Assembly: GCA_015075375.1 (NCBI GenBank)
Contig: JABTUM010000005.1
Coordinates: 116,069-180,068, forward strand
Direction of reading: 5' to 3'
Length of the DNA: 64,000 bases
From: Planctomycetota bacterium
GTDB taxonomy: Bacteria > Planctomycetota > SZUA-567 > H5-PLA8
Within the stretch, counting starts at the first letter, position 1; the number at the start of each line of letters is the position of its first letter. The notes under the pieces were generated by a model. That model searched no databases. It was given only the letters and a program-made list of their open reading frames with translations, and was not told the DNA's origin. This document shows positions 19,000 through 27,239 of the stretch, one piece after another. The position numbers and the translations under genes were made by a program.

Positions 19000-20007
19000 C
19001 TACTTTTGTTCGGACGGCGTAGGAATGGCTTTGAGGATTTCGTCCACGACCCGGTCGGAGGTGATACCTTCGGCCGTCGCAGCAAAGTTCACGATCACGC
19101 GATGCCGCAGCACGGGCTTGGCCACGGCACGAATATCGGCGGTCGTGATATGCGTGCGCCCCGCGAAGAAGGCATGCGCCTTCGCGCCCAAAAGCAGGTT
19201 CTGGCACGCCCGAGGACCGGCGCCCCACGCCACCCACTCCTTCGCGAACGGCAGGCAGTAATCCTTGCTGACACGGGTGGCCTGGACCAGCTTCACGACG
19301 TAAGCGTACAGGTCGTCGCGCACCAAAACTTCGCGGACGAGGCGCTGATACTTAAGAATGGTCGCTCCGTCCAGAATCTGCTGCGGCTCGTCGGCGTAGT
19401 TCGTCGTGGTGCGCTTCAGCACCAGCACCTCGTCGTCCGTTTCCGGATAGTCCACCACAATCAGGTACATGAAACGATCGAGCTGCGCTTCAGGCAAGTT
19501 GTACGTGCCTTCTTGCTCGATGGGATTCTGCGTTGCGAGCACGAAAAACGGAAGGTCCAGCTTGTAGCGCTTCCCGCCGGCGGAGATCTGCTTTTCCTGC
19601 ATCGCCTCCAGCAGCGCCGCCTGCGTCTTGGGCGGCGCGCGATTGATCTCGTCGGCCAGGACCATGTTGGCGAAAATCGGTCCCGGCACGAATTTGAACT
19701 CCTTGCGCCCCGTTTCGGCATTCTCCTGAATGATTTCAGTGCCCGTGATGTCCGACGGCATCAGGTCGGGCGTGAACTGGATACGGTTAGATTTGACGCC
19801 GATCACCTTTGCGATGGTGGTCACAAGCAGCGTTTTCGCTAGTCCCGGAACACCCATCAACAAAGCGTGATTATGACAAAATATGCTCTGTAGGGTTAAA
19901 TCGACCAGCTCTTGCTGGCCCACAATCACCTTATGAATTTCGTGTTTGACCTTCTGGATCAGGGCCCCGAACTCAGCCGCCGATTGGGTAGTAACGGTCT
20001 CGGACAT
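19000..20007 (-). CDS. moxR: MoxR-family AAA+ ATPase
   Basis: 335 residues from ATG 20007; another ATG at 20013 is only 3 nt from the GGGAGG ribosome-binding site, while 20007 has 9-nt spacing. Walker A GVPGLAKT, Walker B VLADEINRAPPKTQAALLEAMQE, and QNPIEQEGTYNLPEAQLDRF (MoxR signature) are intact, and the C-terminal lid is present. MoxR proteins are chaperone-like ATPases that work with VWA-domain partners in assembling envelope or metalloenzyme complexes; here the partners are the four genes that follow. As first gene of the minus-strand run it probably carries the operon promoter in the 20014-20212 gap. Confidence 0.93.
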   Translation of the reverse strand: MSETVTTQSAAEFGALIQKVKHEIHKVIVGQQELVDLTLQSIFCHNHALLMGVPGLAKTLLVTTIAKVIGVKSNRIQFTPDLMPSDITGTEIIQENAETGRKEFKFVPGPIFANMVLADEINRAPPKTQAALLEAMQEKQISAGGKRYKLDLPFFVLATQNPIEQEGTYNLPEAQLDRFMYLIVVDYPETDDEVLVLKRTTTNYADEPQQILDGATILKYQRLVREVLVRDDLYAYVVKLVQATRVSKDYCLPFAKEWVAWGAGPRACQNLLLGAKAHAFFAGRTHITTADIRAVAKPVLRHRVIVNFAATAEGITSDRVVDEILKAIPTPSEQK

Positions 20008-20100
20008 GCTCATGCGCCTCCCGCCGTAAGCCTGTTCCAGAACTCAAGTTCTCTTGCCAGTACACCACCAATCGATCCTCATACTATGAAATTCACTTTT

Positions 20101-20121
20101 TTGAAAACCTAATGTTTTCAA
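20101..20121. promoter_or_regulatory. Candidate operator: perfect 8-bp inverted repeat
   Basis: TTGAAAAC-N5-GTTTTCAA is a perfect dyad in the 205-bp gap between divergent moxR and the GntR-LacI regulator at 20213. Its position suggests a regulator binding site that could control both directions. It could alternatively form an RNA hairpin, but it is not followed by a T run on the plus strand. Confidence 0.5.
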
Positions 20122-20212
20122 TAAGAAATGCGATTTTGTTCGACCTTCAAGTGTATACGACTCGAAGCCGCGTCCGGCTCCAAGGCGCGGCACTTCCCTT
20201 TAAGTAAGGCGG

Positions 20213-21334
20213 GTGGGCACAGGCGTGAAAGCCGAGCACTTCCAAGGAGATCCGCTTAAAGCCGACCTCCTCCAGGCGATCTTGCGGGGTGATCTGAAGC
20301 CCGGCGAGCGCCTGCCGCCTTTCCGCACTTTGGCCACTCGCTATAAGGTAAGCCTCAATACGGTTCAGCGCGTGGTAGGCACCTTGGTGGACGACAAGGT
20401 GCTGGAAACCACCCAGGGGCGCGGCACCTTTGTCTCGACGGCACGCCGACTTAGCGCAGCCACCTCGTTTGCCGTGGGCCTGTTTGTGCACACGAGCGGA
20501 CACTTTTTTGGACCGCTCTTCGATAGCCTTCGCGAAACCCTCGCGCAACACGGCGCGATGCCCATTGTCTGCGATTTCTCCGACGAACCGCTTGAGTACG
20601 TGCGCCACACCCGCCTGCGTGAGCTAATTGACGGGAAGCTCCGATCCTTTGTGGTGGATGGCTCCATCGCGACCAATCCGGCGCTCAGTAATGTCTTTCT
20701 GGCCAAGCGGCTGCAGCAATGGACCGATCGCATCCGGGATCTGACGGTCATCAACCGCTGGGAACATCCGCAGCGCGTACCGGGCAGCTACTTCCTCTTC
20801 GACTACCAAGGCGCCGGCATGCAGATCGCGCAATATCTCATGGGCCTAGGCCATCGGCGCATCGTGCTGCACACGTTCGGCTCCCCCTTGGCGCCCGGTG
20901 CGTACGAATCGGATATCCACGACGGCATGATCCGCTTTTCGAACTCCTGCGCGCACCAGGGGTTGCGAATCGAATTTTGCAGCCAGCAGCACCCGCTCGG
21001 CCTGGCCGAAATCGCCAGCCTGTTCAGCACATCCGATCGTCCCACGGCCGTGGTGGCCGTTACCGACTATCTCGCGCGACCGTGGTTCGACCGCCTAGCG
21101 ACACTGGGTTTGCGCGTTCCGCAGGACGTCTCGATCATGGGCTTCTACAACACGCCGCACGCCACGGAGATGCCCGTACCGCTGACCAGTGTGCAGCTCA
21201 ATACCGAGCGACTCGTGTTGCAGGTGACGCACCATATCGTCGCGGCTCACGCCGCGACTGAACCCACGCGTGAAGAACAGTTCATCGGCGCGTCCTTGGT
21301 GCTGCGGTCTTCTTGCGCGCCGGCGCACCGCTAA
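20213..21334 (+). CDS. GntR-HTH / LacI-type sensor hybrid transcription regulator
   Basis: 373 residues from GTG 20213 (GTG 20225 is an alternative). The N-terminal ~75 residues form a GntR winged helix: LLQAILRGDLKPGERLPPFRTLATRYKVSLNTVQRVVGTLVDDKVLETTQGRGTFV. The rest resembles the periplasmic-binding-protein-like ligand domain of LacI/GalR regulators (GLGHRRIVLHTFGS, VVAVTDYLARPWFDRLATLGLRVPQDVSIMGFYNTPHATEMPVPLTSV). Such hybrids usually sense sugars. It reads away from moxR and toward the secreted hydrolase cluster, which it probably controls; the TTGAAAAC dyad lies upstream. Confidence 0.88.
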   Translation: MGTGVKAEHFQGDPLKADLLQAILRGDLKPGERLPPFRTLATRYKVSLNTVQRVVGTLVDDKVLETTQGRGTFVSTARRLSAATSFAVGLFVHTSGHFFGPLFDSLRETLAQHGAMPIVCDFSDEPLEYVRHTRLRELIDGKLRSFVVDGSIATNPALSNVFLAKRLQQWTDRIRDLTVINRWEHPQRVPGSYFLFDYQGAGMQIAQYLMGLGHRRIVLHTFGSPLAPGAYESDIHDGMIRFSNSCAHQGLRIEFCSQQHPLGLAEIASLFSTSDRPTAVVAVTDYLARPWFDRLATLGLRVPQDVSIMGFYNTPHATEMPVPLTSVQLNTERLVLQVTHHIVAAHAATEPTREEQFIGASLVLRSSCAPAHR

Positions 21335-21589
21335 GTTGGTGCAGGAATGGAAATAGACGCATAAGCAAGAATTCATATTAGTATTTTAATAGGATAAACA
21401 CGGGATCGCATTCAATTTTATAAAGCCATATACATAATTATTTAAAACATAATTGTATCTTAGAGTATTTGATTCGATTCGCGGTGTATGAAGCCTCGCA
21501 GTGGGAATGGAAGGCAGACAGTTATGCCGCTCCTTCGTCACGACTCTGGCGCGCCGAAACAGGTTCGGCCTGATTTTGGGGAGAAGCAG
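21335..21589 (+). promoter_or_regulatory. AT-rich intergenic region upstream of the beta-propeller/hydrolase cluster
   Basis: This 255-bp stretch is visibly AT-rich compared with its surroundings and contains the direct repeats acataatta (21432) and acataattg (21448), 16 bp apart, i.e. about 1.5 helical turns. This is where the promoter for the 21590-31436 genes should lie. I cannot assign -35/-10 boxes with confidence. Confidence 0.3.
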
Positions 21590-22597
21590 ATGCCCTACTT
21601 CCGAACGCTTGCGATGCTCCTGGCGATCCTGTGCAGCCTCGGTCATACCGCCGAAGCCTGGACCACTTTCACCACGGAGCAAGGGCTCCCCGGAAACGAA
21701 ATTCAGTTCCTCAAAGCCGACCCGAGCGGCGGTGTGTGGGTCGGGACCATGGCCGGCTTGGCGCACGTGAAAGAGGGCAAGGTGGAGACGCTCCTGAAAG
21801 GCGTTTCCGTGTACGACCTTCTCCCGGGCGCGGCCGGCGAATATTGGGTCGGTACGTCGAATGGATTGGCGTACCTATTGGACGGAAAAAAGACCGACGC
21901 GCTCAAGGACGCCCTGATCGCACCGGTCGTGCGTTACGACGCGCAGACTCTTTGGGCCATCGGCAAGGATAAAGCATCCGAGCAGAACACCTTGTACAGC
22001 AACGCCGGAGGAACTTGGCAGGCGGTGGAGCGCTTCAAGGACGAAAAGGTCGTCGACTTGGTGAGAACCCATTCAGGCAAGCTATGGGTGCTGGTGGATG
22101 GCAATGGAGTCTACGAGATCGATCCCGCCAAAGGTGTGGGGCAAGCCGTACAGCACCTCAAAGGACGCAACGTCAACACCATCGCGGAAGACGGCAAACA
22201 GCACGTCTGGGCGGGCCTCTGGCGTGGCGGTGTTCTGAGCTTCGACGGGAAGACCTGGACTCCGCACCTCGAAAAAGAGAAGTCTACGGTCTTCGCGATC
22301 CGCGGGGATGCCAAGGACCGGCTTTGGGTTGCAACCAACGCGAACGGCTTGTGGCTGCTCGAGGGCGGTGCGTGGACGCAGCACCTTGCCGGAGAAGGCG
22401 CCGTCAACATGCTAGCAACTACAGCCAACGGCGATGTATGGATTAGCACGCAGTCTACGGGAGGCTTGCGGCGCTTTAGCGACGGGCAATGGAAGTCGGA
22501 ATTGGAAAGTCCCCTGCCCATTCGCTGCATGCTGGAGACCGCCGACAAGAAGATCTGGGCCGGAGGCGTGCTGGACGGTCTCCACGTCCGGCCTTGA
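21590..22597 (+). CDS. Secreted beta-propeller (Reg_prop-like) protein
   Basis: 335 residues from ATG 21590, chosen for the strong GGGGAGAAG ribosome site and the signal peptide MPYFRTLAMLLAILCSLGHTAEAW; an in-frame ATG at 21488 would add a non-signal extension. The mature protein consists of about seven two-component-regulator-propeller-type blades with recurring GGVWVGT, GEYWVGTSNGLAYL, GKLWVLVDGNGVYEI, QHVWAGLWRGGVLSFDG, DRLWVATNANGLWLLEGG, GDVWISTQSTGGLRRF and KKIWAGGVLDGLHV. In hybrid two-component sensors such propellers bind polysaccharide fragments; here no kinase domain is attached. It is the first gene after the regulator and 38 bp before the hydrolase-like gene. Confidence 0.75.
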   Translation: MPYFRTLAMLLAILCSLGHTAEAWTTFTTEQGLPGNEIQFLKADPSGGVWVGTMAGLAHVKEGKVETLLKGVSVYDLLPGAAGEYWVGTSNGLAYLLDGKKTDALKDALIAPVVRYDAQTLWAIGKDKASEQNTLYSNAGGTWQAVERFKDEKVVDLVRTHSGKLWVLVDGNGVYEIDPAKGVGQAVQHLKGRNVNTIAEDGKQHVWAGLWRGGVLSFDGKTWTPHLEKEKSTVFAIRGDAKDRLWVATNANGLWLLEGGAWTQHLAGEGAVNMLATTANGDVWISTQSTGGLRRFSDGQWKSELESPLPIRCMLETADKKIWAGGVLDGLHVRP

Positions 22598-22635
22598 GTT
22601 TCTCCGAATAGTCTACACATAGGGAGAACCGTTAC

Positions 22636-25600
22636 ATGCCACAGCTTCCACGCCACTGCGCTTTGCTGCTGTGCTTGGCCACCTTGATTGGGGGAGTCGT
22701 CACGGCGGTCGAATCGCCCACCTCTTCGGGCGCGGCCTCGCAAGTCGATACACCCATCGTCCGCGTTCCTTCGATGAAGACGCCGCCCAAGATCGACGGC
22801 ACGATGGAGCCCAAAGAGTGGGAAGACGCCTCGGCGCTAACCGGCTTCTGGTACGACTTCAACGCGGCGCATTTCCTCTACCTCGCGCCGACGCAGACGC
22901 AGGTCGAGGTGTACCTCGGTTACGACAAAGAAAACCTGTACATCGCCTTCCACTCGCCGGTTTACCCGGAAGCGTCCTGGATGAAGGCACGCGCGCGGTT
23001 TCCCGACGTTATTGGCCACCCGCTCTTCGGTCTGCAGTGGGACGATCATATCGAACTGGAACTGCGTCCCTATCACGACGCCACCGTGGGTTACAAGACC
23101 GGCCTATTCAAATGGTTCTTCAATCCAACCGATGTGTACAGCGACCAGCTCTGGACCCTGAAGGCGGGCGACGGCATGCAGTGGAAATCCAACGTGAAAG
23201 CGCGCTCCGGCGTGACCGACAAAGACTGGTTCATCGAGATGGCCGTCCCGCTGGCGCAGATGAAGACCGACGACTACGCGGGGAAAGGCGAGGACGGCCA
23301 GGATCTCGTCAAGCTTCCGCCGGCCGACGGCACCGCCTATCGCGCCTGGTTCACGCGCGGCATCGGCGGCAACGGCGCCTACTTCAACGTCTTCGACAAG
23401 CATGTCTGGAACGTCACCAAAACGATGCTGGTTCTCGATTCCAAGGCCGTCGGCTTCCAAGTCAATCGCTTGGGGCCGGTGATGGAAAATACCATCGACG
23501 TGGAAGTCAGCATGAAGAATCACAACGATCGTTCGGAGACGGTGCGCTTGGGGTTCTTCGTCGAGAGCGCCGAAGGACTGGTGTACAGCAGCTACGACGA
23601 CGCCGAAACCAAAGACGGATTGGTGGAACTGACGCCCGGTGAAGTCAAGACGCTTCGGCTCAAAAAGAAGTTTCCGGGCATCAGCAAGCAGGGGAACGTG
23701 CTCTGGTTCGATGTCCGCAGCGCCGGCAGTCCGGCCAAGGTGCTGTTCCAGACGCGCTTAATCGAATTCCACGACATGGACTTTCCGGAATTTCGCGAGC
23801 GCCGAGTCGATGTCCTGGCCCGCTTGCGGCCGCCACGCAAGGATTTCGATTTCTACTACAACTACTCGCCCTACAAGAATCGGCTCTCCGCTTGGGTTGA
23901 CAAAGGCATTCACGGGTCCAGCGAAGAAGCAAAGAAAGCCGTGGAGTCCAAGCTGATCGTTCTGGAAGACAACGACGAGGAAAAAGAGGTGGCCAGCCAG
24001 ACGGCGCTGTTCCGTGGCGACTTCTCGACCTTTCTGATCGACCTGCCAGATCTCAAGAAGGGCAGCTACAAAGTATCGTTGCTTCTTTTCGACGCTCAAA
24101 AGCGCATTGTCGGCGAGCGCAGCCCCAAACCGTTCTACAAAGGGCAATTCGATTGGGAGCATAACAAACTCGGCCTGGACGACGTGGTCTGGGCGCCCTT
24201 TACGCCGCTGGCCTTCAAGGACGGAAAATTTGAGACGCTCAAGCATGTGTACACGGTGGCGCCCACAGGCCTTCCGGAACAAATCTACATCAAAGCGCAT
24301 CCGCAGGACCTGCCGCTCGAGAAGCGCGCGCCGAATGCCAAGGTGAGCGATGCGGAGTTGGTTCCGCTGGGCCGCGGCTCCCAGTTGCGCGCGCCGTTGC
24401 GTCTGGAAGCGGTGGTCAACGGGCAGGCCGTGCCCGCCGAAGTGGTGGAGCCCGCCAAGCTGGTGCGCGCCTGGCAGAGCGAACTTGAATTCGCTTCCAA
24501 GCTTAAAGCCGGACCTATCGAGATCGATCTGACCGCCCAGTACGACTGCGACGGCGCGATGACGCTGAAGATCGGTTACGGCGCCGCTCAAGTCGCCGAA
24601 GTCGATGCTTTCGAACTGGTGATGGATGTGGCCGGACCCGTGGATACGCGCTCGATCAATCAAAGCGGAGGCATGGCGCCAACCAGCGGGTGGGAACTGA
24701 CGTTACCCGGCGGCGAAGGCATAGTCTGGGACAGCGCCAAACATGCCGAACCGATGGAACTTTATTACTCGCGCTTCGTATCCTATTTCCACTTCGGCAA
24801 CGGCGACCGCGGCTTTACCTGGATGTGCGACACAGACCAACCGTGGATACTCGACCGCGACGGAACCACCATGACGCTGGAGCGCAACAAAGCCGGCGAG
24901 GTCACTTGGCGAACGAAGTTCGTCAATCACAAGTCCAGTGTGCAGGGCAAGCGCACGGTGGAATGCGCGATCTTTGTCCACCCCAGTAAGCCCAAGGAAG
25001 CCGGCTTTCGGCACACGCAATGGCTGGCTTGGCGGCCATGGAACGGCAACGACGGGAACTCTGTGCTCCCTAACGACGGCCCCGGCGGGATCGACGGATC
25101 GGACCAAGCCTTCGAATTCTTCAACAAGCGCCACAGCAAAGAGAATCCACCGCCACGCCTGTACATCCTGAAGAACCTTATTAACACCGGCGTCGAATGC
25201 CTGCAGAAGAATGCGTACACAGGCGAATGGTTCATGACTCAGGAACATCCCATTTCCACCACACCTCGCGACAGCAAAGGCTGGTACGGTCAGCCCTACA
25301 CACGCCCCGGAGAAGCGGCGAGCATAGAAGTCTGCCCGTCCTACGAAGACTTCTTCGTGTATCACCTCGAAAAGCAAATCCGCGTGGGCCGCATACCCGG
25401 CTGGTGGTGGGACGAAATTTTCCCGCCCTATCGCGCGCAGATCGTAGCCACGGGAAACGCCTATTGGCGTAAGCCCGAAGACGTGAAGGAAAAGGAACTT
25501 CCTTATCAATCCAATTTCGCCTCCTTTCATTGGCGTAATCTCCTGAAGCGACTTTCCCGCTGCTTCCAGACCCACGGCGTCACCAACAACACGTACATCT

Positions 25601-26454
25601 GGGCCAATATGGCAACGGCGTTCGAATCCTACGCGCGCGACAGCCAGCTCATCGAAGGCGCCGCCGCCTACGTGGGTTCGTACGATCTCGATAACATCAC
25701 TACTTACCCACTTTCGCTTTTCCGCTTCTGCGCCGGCACCAATAAGGGACTGTGTACGAAAATTACGGCGGACACGACACGACACGTACATCCCGGCGAT
25801 AACGAGATCCACGACCGGGCTATTCTCGGCCGCGCATTGCTGCACGACATTGGAGTGGACCTTGGCCGCCAGACACACGTCGAAGAATTCATTCGAACGA
25901 TCAATATTCTGAACAAGTTCGGGTATTTCGAAAACGAGCATACGGAGATGATTCCCTATTGGCGCAGCAGCGGTCTCGTGCTTTACGGGGAGCGCTCCAC
26001 GAACGATGAATTCGAACTCGATAAAGAGAACCCGTTCGCCAAGGTTTACATCACAGTTTACCGCCGTCCCTTGGATGCCACGGACCTTAAGAAGGGGTAC
26101 AAATGTCTCTTCGTGGTCCACAACGAGAGCGATAAGGCCGTGCGATCCAAGCTGTACATTACGAACCCCAAAGCCCTGTTCGGCGGGCCCAATAATCTGA
26201 CGGCAGGGGAAATCCGAACGGAGTATCCGCTGCCTGAGGGCGGGGACGTCAGCATCTTCGGCGATTGGGGCAGCATGCGCAGTCAGACCCCGGCCTTGAA
26301 GGACGCGGAAGACGGCGGCTTACTCGCCAAAGGATTCAGCGGCGAGCATCGGCCCATCAAGGAAGAGTATTACGGACCTTTGTATGTGCCTGCGCACGGA
26401 TTCAGGCTCATCTACGGACATTTCGATCCCAGCGCGAGCGGAAAAAAGAAATGA
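22636..26454 (+). CDS. Large secreted DUF6067-like glycoside-hydrolase-type protein with N-terminal CBM9-like domain
   Basis: 1272 residues with signal peptide MPQLPRHCALLLCLATLIGGVVTAVE and RBS AGGGAGAAC. Residues about 45-240 look like a CBM9-type carbohydrate-binding domain (PPKIDGTMEPKEWEDASALTGF...NLYIAFHSPV). The middle contains beta-sandwich sequence. Residues about 840-1200 look like a catalytic TIM-barrel of the DUF6067 glycoside-hydrolase-like type, with an acidic GWWWDEIF motif, WRNLLKRLSRCF and YIWANM. A paralogous barrel occurs in the protein at 27240. It ends in an ATGA overlap with the MORN-repeat gene. The substrate is unknown, probably a polysaccharide. Confidence 0.7.
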   Translation: MPQLPRHCALLLCLATLIGGVVTAVESPTSSGAASQVDTPIVRVPSMKTPPKIDGTMEPKEWEDASALTGFWYDFNAAHFLYLAPTQTQVEVYLGYDKENLYIAFHSPVYPEASWMKARARFPDVIGHPLFGLQWDDHIELELRPYHDATVGYKTGLFKWFFNPTDVYSDQLWTLKAGDGMQWKSNVKARSGVTDKDWFIEMAVPLAQMKTDDYAGKGEDGQDLVKLPPADGTAYRAWFTRGIGGNGAYFNVFDKHVWNVTKTMLVLDSKAVGFQVNRLGPVMENTIDVEVSMKNHNDRSETVRLGFFVESAEGLVYSSYDDAETKDGLVELTPGEVKTLRLKKKFPGISKQGNVLWFDVRSAGSPAKVLFQTRLIEFHDMDFPEFRERRVDVLARLRPPRKDFDFYYNYSPYKNRLSAWVDKGIHGSSEEAKKAVESKLIVLEDNDEEKEVASQTALFRGDFSTFLIDLPDLKKGSYKVSLLLFDAQKRIVGERSPKPFYKGQFDWEHNKLGLDDVVWAPFTPLAFKDGKFETLKHVYTVAPTGLPEQIYIKAHPQDLPLEKRAPNAKVSDAELVPLGRGSQLRAPLRLEAVVNGQAVPAEVVEPAKLVRAWQSELEFASKLKAGPIEIDLTAQYDCDGAMTLKIGYGAAQVAEVDAFELVMDVAGPVDTRSINQSGGMAPTSGWELTLPGGEGIVWDSAKHAEPMELYYSRFVSYFHFGNGDRGFTWMCDTDQPWILDRDGTTMTLERNKAGEVTWRTKFVNHKSSVQGKRTVECAIFVHPSKPKEAGFRHTQWLAWRPWNGNDGNSVLPNDGPGGIDGSDQAFEFFNKRHSKENPPPRLYILKNLINTGVECLQKNAYTGEWFMTQEHPISTTPRDSKGWYGQPYTRPGEAASIEVCPSYEDFFVYHLEKQIRVGRIPGWWWDEIFPPYRAQIVATGNAYWRKPEDVKEKELPYQSNFASFHWRNLLKRLSRCFQTHGVTNNTYIWANMATAFESYARDSQLIEGAAAYVGSYDLDNITTYPLSLFRFCAGTNKGLCTKITADTTRHVHPGDNEIHDRAILGRALLHDIGVDLGRQTHVEEFIRTINILNKFGYFENEHTEMIPYWRSSGLVLYGERSTNDEFELDKENPFAKVYITVYRRPLDATDLKKGYKCLFVVHNESDKAVRSKLYITNPKALFGGPNNLTAGEIRTEYPLPEGGDVSIFGDWGSMRSQTPALKDAEDGGLLAKGFSGEHRPIKEEYYGPLYVPAHGFRLIYGHFDPSASGKKK

Positions 26455-27224
26455 AGAACTCACCTGCCGCTTACTTGATGGCGATTCTTTGCGTGATCGC
26501 CTGCTCGGCTCGGGCACAGAACGCGGGCGAACTCAAGTTCCTTGAGAAATTCAAGGAAAAGCTGCCGGCGGGCTATACCGTCAAGTTCGAACTGTACCCC
26601 AATTCCGATCGCGTTCAAACCGTCACGCCGTTAAATCCTCAAGGCCAGCCGGACGGCGAAGCCATTGTCAAAGCGCAGTACGGATGGGAAATCCTACGTT
26701 CCATTCCTTACAAGAACGGGGTCCAGGAAGGCGTAGAGAAGGAATTCGAATTCGGAGAAGTCGAAGGAAAGCGTGTGCTGTATTTGCGCAAAGAAACGCC
26801 TTGGTTGGCCGGCAAGGTGCATGGCGTCAAAAAGCTCTTCCATCCCAACGGTCGGGTTATGTCGGAAAGTTCCTACGTAAATGGAATCACGGACGGCCCG
26901 AGCCGAAGTTACGACCTGAGCGGAAGGCTCGATCGCGAAGCGCACTTTAAGAATGGAAAGCGCGAAGGAGCCATGACTGAGTATTGGACCCTGACGGGAA
27001 AGCCGAAAAGCATTATTCCCTACAAGCTGGGGAAAGTTGACGGTCTGGTTCAAGAATTTTTCGACTCCGGAAAACTCAAGAAGGAAGTCACGCTCAAGGA
27101 CGACGAATTTCATGGCATCGAGAAGCGTTTCGACGAAGACGGCGTACTGCTGAAGACGGTGTATTGGCTTCGCGATAAGGAAGTTTCCAAACAGGAGTTC
27201 GAAACCGGCGGCAAAGCGCCCTGA
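26451..27224 (+). CDS. Secreted MORN-repeat-variant protein
   Basis: 257 residues from the ATG at 26451, whose ATGA overlaps the previous stop. A signal peptide (AAYLMAILCVIACSARAQN) is followed by MORN-variant repeats of the YwqK type: VKKLFHPNGRVMSESSYVNGITDG, RSYDLSGRLDREAHFKNGKREG, EYWTLTGKPKSIIPYKLGKVDG, EFFDSGKLKKEVTLKDDEFHG and KRFDEDGVLLKTVYW. These are ~23-residue beta-hairpin units. The role is unknown; coupling to the hydrolase genes suggests an envelope or substrate-contact function. It lies 15 bp before the next gene. Confidence 0.72.
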   Translation: MKNSPAAYLMAILCVIACSARAQNAGELKFLEKFKEKLPAGYTVKFELYPNSDRVQTVTPLNPQGQPDGEAIVKAQYGWEILRSIPYKNGVQEGVEKEFEFGEVEGKRVLYLRKETPWLAGKVHGVKKLFHPNGRVMSESSYVNGITDGPSRSYDLSGRLDREAHFKNGKREGAMTEYWTLTGKPKSIIPYKLGKVDGLVQEFFDSGKLKKEVTLKDDEFHGIEKRFDEDGVLLKTVYWLRDKEVSKQEFETGGKAP

Positions 27225-27239
27225 GAGCGAGGTCCTGCG

